This document shows, piece by piece, positions 57,309-64,000 of a stretch of 64,000 nucleotides of DNA. Source of the DNA: an uncultured Prevotellaceae bacterium (GTDB taxonomy: Bacteria > Bacteroidota > Bacteroidia > Bacteroidales > Bacteroidaceae); the NCBI GenBank assembly GCA_947168045.1, contig CAMVKN010000008.1, positions 25,839 to 89,838 on the forward strand, written 5' to 3'. The notes beneath the pieces were generated by a model that did no database searches, had not been told where the DNA came from, and saw nothing but the letters and a program-made list of their open reading frames with translations. The position numbers and the translations under genes are program-made. Positions within the stretch are counted from its first letter, which is position 1; the number at the start of each line of letters is the position of its first letter.

Positions 57309-58460
57309 ATGTTTGAATTTATAGCTGAAAACTTCAACGAGTTCCTCACCTACACTGGTTTTGCTAATGCATCCGTGGGGAACATCATCATGATAGTGGT
57401 AGGAGCCGTCTTCATCTACTTGGCCATCAAGAAAGACTTCGAGCCCCTGCTGCTTGTGCCCATCGGCCTGGGCATCATCCTCGGCAATATTCCGTTCCGC
57501 GGCGATGCAGGCCTGGAGATAGGCCTCTATGAGGACAACTCCGTGCTAAACATCTTCTATCAGGGTGTGCGGCAGGGATGGTACCCGCCGCTCATCTTCC
57601 TTGGCATCGGTGCCATGACCGACTTCTCGGCCCTGCTGGCCAACCCGAAGCTGATGCTCATCGGAGCAGCGGCACAGTTTGGCATCTTCGGAGCCTACAT
57701 GATAGCGCTGGCCCTGGGCTTCGAGCCCAATCAGGCAGCAGGCATCGCCATCATCGGCGGCGCCGACGGCCCCACGGCCATCTTCCTCAGTTCGAAGCTA
57801 TCGCCGAACCTCATGGGAGCCATTGCCGTCTGTGCCTATAGCTACATGGCCCTGGTGCCCCTCATCCAGCCACCCATCATGCGCCTGCTCACCACAAAGA
57901 AGGAGCGTGTCATCAAAATGAAGCCCGGACGTGAGGTCAGTCAGACGGAGCGCATCCTCTTCCCCATCATCGGACTGCTCATCACCACGTTCATCGTACC
58001 CTCGGCACTGCCCCTGCTGGGCATGCTCTTCTTCGGCAACCTGCTGAAGGAGAGTGGCAAGACCACACGTCTGGCCAAGACGGCAGGCACCGCCCTGAAC
58101 GACATCGTCGTGGTGCTGCTGGGACTCACCGTAGGCTGCTCCACGCAGGCCAGCGAGTTCCTCACCTGGAACACCGTGTTCATCTTCGCCATCGGTGCCT
58201 TCGCCTTTGCCATCGCCTCCGCCAGTGGCGTCCTCTTCGTCAAGGTCATGAACCTGTTCCTGCCCAAGGACAAGAAAATCAACCCGCTCATCGGAAACGC
58301 AGGCGTCTCGGCCGTCCCCATGGCCGCGCGCATCAGCCACAACATGGGCCTGGAGTACGACCGTCACAACTTCCTGCTGATGCACGCCATGGGTCCCAAC
58401 GTGGCAGGCGTCATCGGCTCGGCCGTCGCTGCAGGCGCATTGCTCGGTTTCCTGTCGTAA
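57309..58460 (+). CDS. oadB: Sodium ion-translocating decarboxylase subunit beta
   Basis: 'FLGIGAMTDFSALLANPKLMLIGAAAQFGIF', 'IGGADGPTAIFLSSKLSP', 'GNAGVSAVPMAARISHNMG'. Confidence 0.94.
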   Translation: MFEFIAENFNEFLTYTGFANASVGNIIMIVVGAVFIYLAIKKDFEPLLLVPIGLGIILGNIPFRGDAGLEIGLYEDNSVLNIFYQGVRQGWYPPLIFLGIGAMTDFSALLANPKLMLIGAAAQFGIFGAYMIALALGFEPNQAAGIAIIGGADGPTAIFLSSKLSPNLMGAIAVCAYSYMALVPLIQPPIMRLLTTKKERVIKMKPGREVSQTERILFPIIGLLITTFIVPSALPLLGMLFFGNLLKESGKTTRLAKTAGTALNDIVVVLLGLTVGCSTQASEFLTWNTVFIFAIGAFAFAIASASGVLFVKVMNLFLPKDKKINPLIGNAGVSAVPMAARISHNMGLEYDRHNFLLMHAMGPNVAGVIGSAVAAGALLGFLS

Positions 58461-58484
58461 ACTTAACTAAAACAACATTGCGCC

Positions 58485-59621
58485 ATGAAGAAAATTGCCA
58501 TTTACAGACTTGCCTCCCCACGGCACACCCCTGAACAGTTGAACACTTTCACCCAAGAGTTTCTCAGCACGCTGCATGTGGAATATGAGCTGAAGGGGGA
58601 CGACTTCACTGACTATGGCAGCCATGCACTGGATGTCATCTTTATCTGCACCGGCGGTATCGAAGCCACGTTCATGAACATGCTGCCCGACCTGCGCCAG
58701 AAGAGCAGCCGTCCCTTCTATCTGCTTGCTTCTGGCAGGAACAACTCGCTCTCAGCATCCATGGAGATTCTGTCCTACCTACGCCAGCAGTCCATCGTGG
58801 GCGAGATCATTCATGGCGATGAGGAATATGTCGACTATCGTCTGCGACTCCTCGAACAGGCTGGCGAGGCCCGTCAGAAGCTGCGTGGATACCGTCTGGG
58901 CATCATCGGCAAACCCTCTGACTGGCTTATCTCCAGCCATGCCGACCCCGTCGTCGTCAAGCAGAACCTTGGCGTCGACCTCATCGACATACCCATGGAG
59001 GAACTCTTCAACCACCTGCCCGAGAACAAGAGCATCTATGCCGCCCTCGAAGGCATTCTCAACGACTATCAGCTGCAAGGCTTCACGCTGCGTTGCTTCG
59101 ACCTCATCGATCGGCTGCACGACACGGCCTGCCTGCCTGTGGCACGCCTCAATGCCCATGGCTATGTGGCAGGCTGTGAGGGCGACGTGCCCACCATGCT
59201 CTCTATGGCCATCGTCCGCTCCCTCTTCGACGTGTCTGGATTCCTCACCAACTCTGCAACCATCAACCCCGAGACGGGCGAGCTGCTCTTTGTCCACTGC
59301 ACCATCCCGTTGGACATGGTGGAGCGCTATGAACTCGACACCCACTTCGAGTCGGGCGTCGGCACGGGTGTCCGTGGCTTCATGAAGGAAGGCCCCGTCA
59401 CGGTGTTCAAGGTCTCAGGCGATTTGAAGCGCCATTTCATTGCTGAGGGACGTCTGGTGATGAACCTGGCATTGCCGAACCTCTGCCGCACCCAGCAGGT
59501 CATACAACTGTCCGACCGTATGCAGGCCCACTACTTCCTCACCGACCCCATCGGCAACCACCACGTCGTCATTCCCGGCCATCACGCTGACATCCTCGAG
59601 GAGTTGCTCAAGTCAAACTAA
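58485..59621 (+). CDS. Fucose/arabinose isomerase-like sugar isomerase-related protein
   Basis: 'GYVAGCEGDVPTMLSMAIVRSLFD', 'SGFLTNSATINPETGELLFVHCTIPLDMVERYELDTHFESGVGTGVRG' resembles FucI/AraA-like C-terminal domain. Confidence 0.65.
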   Translation: MKKIAIYRLASPRHTPEQLNTFTQEFLSTLHVEYELKGDDFTDYGSHALDVIFICTGGIEATFMNMLPDLRQKSSRPFYLLASGRNNSLSASMEILSYLRQQSIVGEIIHGDEEYVDYRLRLLEQAGEARQKLRGYRLGIIGKPSDWLISSHADPVVVKQNLGVDLIDIPMEELFNHLPENKSIYAALEGILNDYQLQGFTLRCFDLIDRLHDTACLPVARLNAHGYVAGCEGDVPTMLSMAIVRSLFDVSGFLTNSATINPETGELLFVHCTIPLDMVERYELDTHFESGVGTGVRGFMKEGPVTVFKVSGDLKRHFIAEGRLVMNLALPNLCRTQQVIQLSDRMQAHYFLTDPIGNHHVVIPGHHADILEELLKSN

Positions 59622-59639
59622 TCTCTTACCTCTCGATGC

Positions 59640-59790
59640 GAGGTCGACGCCAAAGGCATAGGAAATGTTGCCAGAGTGGCATTCGGAGGAAATGATGACG
59701 ATGAACCGGAATTTAACAAGATGTGTACTTGGTTCTTATCACTAATTGGAGTGAGCACAGAATATTACGAAGAACAACCAGGGTGGTGAT
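59640..59790 (+). pseudogene. Orphan C-terminal coding remnant
   Basis: Open frame with no start: EVDAKGIGNVARVAFGGNDDDEPEFNKMCTWFLSLIGVSTEYYEEQPGW*. Confidence 0.4.
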
Positions 59791-59802
59791 AAGTCCCCAA
59801 AG

Positions 59803-59841
59803 AAAAAAGAATGGAAACGTTTTTCGTTTCCATTCTTTTTT
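59803..59841. terminator. Strong intrinsic terminator of DUF3127 gene
   Basis: Perfect 17-bp arms AAAAAAGAATGGAAACG / CGTTTCCATTCTTTTTT. Confidence 0.85.
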
Positions 59842-59849
59842 CATCACCG

Positions 59850-60278
59850 TTAGAAGGGCAGGTCATCGGTACTCTCACTGGCAGCGCCCTGACCCTGTGT
59901 GAACGGGTCGCCAGCAGGCTGCTGGGGCGGGAATGGAGCCTGAGGTGCTGCAGCTGCTGGCTGGGCGCCGGCAGCAGGTGTGGCGGCAGGCACCGTCTGG
60001 GCGATAGGACCACGGATGATGTTGTAGGCACGGATATCGTTAAACCAACGGCCGTTATATTCATGGGCATCAATGTCAAACTGCACCGTCACATCCTCGG
60101 CAGTCTGAATATTGAACTGCTTGATGCGATCCTCACCAAATACGCGGAATACCATCCTGCGCGGATACTGCCCCGGCACTTCAATGACATAATCTTGACT
60201 CATCCAGGCATTGCCTGTACGTTGTGACGTGCCGCTGCTTGCAGGCAGGACTGCGATAATTTTTCCTGTTAAATCCAT
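59850..60278 (-). CDS. DUF3127-like protein with SSB-type C-terminal tip
   Basis: 'MDLTGKIIAVLPASSGTSQRTGNAWMSQDYVIEVPGQYPRRMVFRVFGEDRI', P/A/Q-rich linker, terminal 'STDDLPF'. Confidence 0.8.
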   Translation of the reverse strand: MDLTGKIIAVLPASSGTSQRTGNAWMSQDYVIEVPGQYPRRMVFRVFGEDRIKQFNIQTAEDVTVQFDIDAHEYNGRWFNDIRAYNIIRGPIAQTVPAATPAAGAQPAAAAPQAPFPPQQPAGDPFTQGQGAASESTDDLPF

Positions 60279-60436
60279 AATGCTTTTTTAGTTGTAATAT
60301 AATGATGTTATACTCTTTTCGCTCGCGAAATTACTAAAATAGTTTGAAAACACATAATTTTTTCCCGATATTTTTGTGTTTGAACGACTTTTTTTGTATT
60401 TTTGTAGTCCGAAAACATCTAAACAAAGAAATAGCT

Positions 60437-61561
60437 ATGAGATTCAATGTTTCCAGCACTGCCCTTGCCAGTAGGCTCTCGGCTTTGGGCAGAGTGATTA
60501 ACAGTAAAAATTCGCTTCCCATCCTTGGCGATTTCCTCTTTGAGGTCATTGACGGACGCCTTCGTCTCACAGCCAGCGACAGCGAGGTCGTCATGCAGAC
60601 CGTCATGGAGCTCAACGAGAACGATGGCGACGGACGTTTCTGTGTGCCCAACCACGACCTGTCAGAGGCCGTCAAGGGCATCAGCGAGCAGCCCATCACG
60701 TTCGAAGTCGACCAACAGGCCAATATTGCCAAAATCAGCTATCAGAACGGTATGTTCTCACTGCCCATTGAGAATGCTGACGAGTTCCCCCAGTCACAGC
60801 AGATAGGCGAGGGCGCCACCACCATCAACATCCCCACGCAGGTGCTTGCCGACAACGTCAACCGCTCCCTCTTTGCCACAGCACAGGATGAGCTGCGACC
60901 AGTGATGAACGGCATCTACTTCGACCTCACCCCCGACTGCCTCGCCATCGTGGCCAGCGACGGACACAAGCTCGTGCGCAACAAGGTGCTAAGCATCAGG
61001 GCCGACCAACCCGCCTCCTTCATCCTTCCGAAGAAGCCGGCATCGCTGCTGAAGACCGTCCTGGGCAAGCAGGGAGGCGACGTGGTCATCCGCTTTGACG
61101 ACCGCAACGCAGAAATCAACTACGAGGAGGGCGTCATCATCTGCCGGCTCATCGAGGGACGCTACCCCAACTACAACAGCGTCATACCGCAGAGCAACCC
61201 CAACCAAATCACCGTCGACCGTCTTGGACTGCTCTCAGCGCTGCGCCGCGTGCAGCCCTTCTCCAACGACTCCAGCAACCTCATCCGCTTCCACGTGGAG
61301 AACGGCATGCTGCAGCTCGATGCCGAGGACTACGACTTCTCAAAGACTGCCACCGAGCGCATGTCGTGCGACTATAACGGCATGCCCATGAGCATCGGCT
61401 TCAAGGGCTCGTCGTTCATTGAGATACTGAGCAACTTCGACTGCCCCGAGGTCATCATCCAGCTGGCTGACCCCAGCCGTGCCGGACTGGTGCTCCCACA
61501 GGAACAGCCCGAAGGACAGGACGTGCTCATGCTGATGATGCCCATGCTCATCAACGACTAA
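60437..61561 (+). CDS. dnaN: DNA polymerase III subunit beta (sliding clamp)
   Basis: 'MRFNVSSTALASRLSALGRVINSKNSLPILGDFLFEV', 'LRPVMNGIYFDL', 'LIEGRYPNYNSVIP'. Confidence 0.96.
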   Translation: MRFNVSSTALASRLSALGRVINSKNSLPILGDFLFEVIDGRLRLTASDSEVVMQTVMELNENDGDGRFCVPNHDLSEAVKGISEQPITFEVDQQANIAKISYQNGMFSLPIENADEFPQSQQIGEGATTINIPTQVLADNVNRSLFATAQDELRPVMNGIYFDLTPDCLAIVASDGHKLVRNKVLSIRADQPASFILPKKPASLLKTVLGKQGGDVVIRFDDRNAEINYEEGVIICRLIEGRYPNYNSVIPQSNPNQITVDRLGLLSALRRVQPFSNDSSNLIRFHVENGMLQLDAEDYDFSKTATERMSCDYNGMPMSIGFKGSSFIEILSNFDCPEVIIQLADPSRAGLVLPQEQPEGQDVLMLMMPMLIND

Positions 61562-61569
61562 CGCTGACT

Positions 61570-62445
61570 ATGAAACTGGAACTGAAAAGACCGCTGGTCG
61601 TCTTCGATTTGGAGACGACCGGCCTTGATTTAGTCAAGGACCGAATCATACAGATATCCTTCATCAAGGTTCTACCCACCGGCGAGGAGCAGCGTGGCAA
61701 CTATCTCATCAACCCCGAGTGCCACATATCGCCTGTCATCACACAGCTCACGGGCATCAGCGACGACGACGTACGTGACAAGCCCACCTTCCGGCAGCTG
61801 GCATCCAAGCTCAGCGCAACCTTCCAGGGATGCGACTTTGCTGGGTTCAACTCCAACCACTTCGACATCCCGCTGCTGGCTGAGGAGTTCCTCCGTGCTG
61901 GCATTGACTTCGACTTCTCCCGATGCAGTCTTGTCGACGTGCAGACCATCTTCCACAAGATGGAGCGCCGTAACCTCGCCGCCGCCTATAAGTTCTACTG
62001 CGGGCGGAAGATGGAAGACGACTTCACCGCCCACCGCGCCGACGAGGACACCGAGGCCACATGGCGTGTGCTGCAGGCCCAGCTCGACTATTACACCGAG
62101 GAACACCAGCGCTCAATGGGCGAAGACCCCGAGGGCCGCATCCTGCCCAACGACGTGAAGGAGTTGAGCGACTTCTCGAGAGTGAACGACAACGTCGACT
62201 TTGCTGGCCGCATCGTCTGGGGCGAGGCCAAGGACACCAAGGGCAACGTCATCCTGGATGCCAACGGCCAGCCGGTCAAGACCGAGTATTTCAACTTTGG
62301 CAAGCACAAGGGCAAGACCGTTGCCGACGTCCTACGTTTCGACCCCGGCTACTATGCCTGGATTCTGGCTGGCGACTTCACCTACAACACCAAGCAGGTG
62401 CTGACGCGCATCCGCCTACGCGAGGCTCAGAAGAACAAGGCATAA
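61570..62445 (+). CDS. DnaQ-like 3'-5' exonuclease
   Basis: 'LVVFDLETTGLDLVKDRIIQIS', 'FAGFNSNHFDIPLL', 'AHRADEDTEATWRVL'; C-terminal 'FNFGKHKGKTV..VLRFDPGYYAWIL'. Confidence 0.92.
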   Translation: MKLELKRPLVVFDLETTGLDLVKDRIIQISFIKVLPTGEEQRGNYLINPECHISPVITQLTGISDDDVRDKPTFRQLASKLSATFQGCDFAGFNSNHFDIPLLAEEFLRAGIDFDFSRCSLVDVQTIFHKMERRNLAAAYKFYCGRKMEDDFTAHRADEDTEATWRVLQAQLDYYTEEHQRSMGEDPEGRILPNDVKELSDFSRVNDNVDFAGRIVWGEAKDTKGNVILDANGQPVKTEYFNFGKHKGKTVADVLRFDPGYYAWILAGDFTYNTKQVLTRIRLREAQKNKA

Positions 62446-62575
62446 GCAGACTGCACTTCTTGCACCAGGGCAAACAGCAACGACAAATCATGTTGCACTA
62501 CTTGCACCTGGTGCAACTTTTTTTTATTTCAAAACATGTTGCACTACTGTAAGCATCCGTTGAAATACACGTTGT

Positions 62576-62634
62576 AACAGTTGTAGTTTCGTTGTACCTT
62601 TGCAGTCGCAATAGTGCACGAAACTACAACTGTT
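62576..62634. promoter_or_regulatory. 17-bp perfect inverted repeat flanking the IS66 -7 box
   Basis: AACAGTTGTAGTTTCGT (62576-62592) / ACGAAACTACAACTGTT (62618-62634) around TACCTTTG (62595-62602). Confidence 0.75.
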
Positions 62635-62642
62635 ATTGTATT

Positions 62643-62966
62643 ATGACCAAAGAAGGATTTGAAGTTTTGCAGTTGGACCTGCAACAGAGTGGCAAGTCTG
62701 TCAAGGATTACCTGCGTGATGCCGGTGTCAATTATTCCACCTATAACTACTGGCGCAAGAAGATGGCCGAGAAAGAGTCATCTATGCCAGGACTCGCTCC
62801 CATCAGTTTTAAAGCCCCTTCAGACCCTGTGTTTACCGGTGCTGTACCCTCTGGTGCGACACTTCTGTTCCCCAACGGTCTCCGTGCCCACTTTGGCAGC
62901 GGTACTGAGGACGTACTTCGCGATCTGTTGGACAAAAGCCTTGTGAGCCATGTTCTGCCTGAATGA
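62643..62966 (+). CDS. IS66-family TnpA-like accessory protein
   Basis: 'MTKEGFEVLQLDLQQSGKSVKDYLRDAGVNYSTYNYWRKKM' HTH. Confidence 0.8.
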   Translation: MTKEGFEVLQLDLQQSGKSVKDYLRDAGVNYSTYNYWRKKMAEKESSMPGLAPISFKAPSDPVFTGAVPSGATLLFPNGLRAHFGSGTEDVLRDLLDKSLVSHVLPE

Positions 62967-63318
62967 CACGATGCGTTACTACTTGTGCCCCGGGAGGACT
63001 GACATGCGTAAGGGCATCAGTTCTCTCTGCGGTGTGGTGCATGAGAAGATGAGAAGCGACGTACGCAACGGTGACGTGTTTATCTTCATTGGTTCAAGTT
63101 GCAGGCTGATGAAACTGCTTCATGCCGAGGACGGGGGTATGGTGATGTATGTGAAGCGCCTGGAGGCAGGACGTTTCAAACTACCCGAGTATGACGAGAA
63201 TACGCAGAGCTATCAGATGGAGTGGCGGGATCTTGTGGTAATGGTAGAGGGTATACAGGAGTCTCCAGACCAGCGGCTCAGGCGCCTTAGGGCACAGCGA
63301 AGAGAGTATGTTGTTTAG
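62950..63318 (+). CDS. IS66-family TnpB (Orf2-like)
   Basis: 'YYLCPGRTDMRKGISSLCGVV', 'GDVFIFIGSSCRLMKLLHAEDGGMVMYVKRLEAGRF'. Confidence 0.92.
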   Translation: MFCLNDTMRYYLCPGRTDMRKGISSLCGVVHEKMRSDVRNGDVFIFIGSSCRLMKLLHAEDGGMVMYVKRLEAGRFKLPEYDENTQSYQMEWRDLVVMVEGIQESPDQRLRRLRAQRREYVV

Positions 63319-63429
63319 GTCAAATTCTGTTATACAGATATTACTGATTATTAGTGTTTTATAGCACAAAATATTCTTTGTTCTCAGATATTTTTTGTAC
63401 CTTTGCACTATATTTAAAAGGTACGGACA

Positions 63430-64000
63430 ATGGAAGAAAGAGACATACTTTTAAAAACGATAGAGTCGCTCAACGCCTCTATCCAGACATTGTCCGAGAA
63501 TCACAAGAAAGAAGTAGAGTTACTGAACGCTCGCATCAAGGAGCTGACGGCCCAGGTCGCATGGCTGAACCGTCAGCTCTTTGGGCGCAAGTCAGAAAAA
63601 CTCCCCATTATCGATCCCAACTATCCTGACCTTTTCGCAGGCATGCTCCCTGAGAATGCACAGCAGATAGCAGATGCTCATGACGAAGCTGTAGAGAAGA
63701 TCGTCAAGACTAAAGAAGAACGCCGTCAGGAGAAGAAGAACCGTATCATGATGGAGGACCTTCCTGTACTGGAACAGGTAATCCTTACACCGGATAATCT
63801 CGACACGAATCTCTATAAGAAGATTGGCCAGGAGGTGACCCGTATCGTGGAGCACAAGCCCGGCCAGCTGTATATCAAGGAGATTATCCGCGAGAAGTGG
63901 GGCCTGAAGGACAACATCTTGACGGCTCCTAAAGGTATGAGCGGTGTGCTGATTGCTCCCATGCCCCTGCTGCCTATCTACAAGGGTATCGCCGGTGCCA
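63430..64000 (+). CDS. IS66-family transposase TnpC, 3' truncated by window end
   Basis: Translated by hand: MEERDILLKTIESLNASIQ...LNRQLFGRKSEKLPIIDPNYPDLF...QEVTRIVEHKPGQLYIKEIIREKW...MPLLPIYKGIAGA. Confidence 0.9.
   Translation, partial: MEERDILLKTIESLNASIQTLSENHKKEVELLNARIKELTAQVAWLNRQLFGRKSEKLPIIDPNYPDLFAGMLPENAQQIADAHDEAVEKIVKTKEERRQEKKNRIMMEDLPVLEQVILTPDNLDTNLYKKIGQEVTRIVEHKPGQLYIKEIIREKWGLKDNILTAPKGMSGVLIAPMPLLPIYKGIAGA

Larger units (their letters stand above)
62549..64000 (+). mobile_element. IS66-family insertion sequence, left end and tnpA-tnpB-tnpC (right end outside window)
   Basis: GTAAGC-type left terminus at 62549, followed by IS66 TnpA/TnpB/TnpC-like ORFs. Confidence 0.88.

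Overview
This window looks like a Bacteroidales chromosome segment, probably Prevotellaceae. That is an inference from TAnnTTTG -7 promoter boxes, gene content and protein features; no search was run. It is mostly core and housekeeping DNA. Contents in order: the C-terminal end of a UvrD-type helicase, an XRE-cupin regulator with an acyl-CoA synthetase, dnaB, tagaturonate reductase, dnaX, a divIC-like gene, dihydroorotase, and a complete nuoA-B-CD-H-I-J-K-L-M-N operon with no nuoEFG. These are followed by mscL, gap, an AgcS symporter, a GH2 glycosidase, an MscS channel, prmA, a Y/W/G/S-rich secreted protein, a FadL-like porin, convergent umuD and umuC, a ZIP / MBL-rubredoxin / ferritin-like cluster, mtaB, a GT2, a GldB-like lipoprotein, valS, an AspT-like transporter, an oadG-biotin carrier-oadB sodium pump set, a DUF3127 protein, dnaN and a DnaQ-like exonuclease. 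The window ends inside an IS66-family element. I saw no CRISPR array, prophage, rRNA or convincing tRNA. The most unusual signal is non-coding. At least nine loci carry short arrays with a strict 7-bp (or 8-bp) period and different unit sequences (AATCTCA, CCTCTCA, CTACACT, AATGACA, ACATTTT, ACGNNATA). Most end within a few bases of a start codon, one lies in frame inside an oxidoreductase gene, and two form long inverted pairs. There are also REP-like CCCTCCC...GGGAGGG palindromes (one pair as perfect 35-bp arms between nuoM and nuoN, one candidate in frame inside nuoN). Two repeat-rich intergenic regions (about 6.27-6.69 kb and 24.05-24.83 kb) share sequence motifs.
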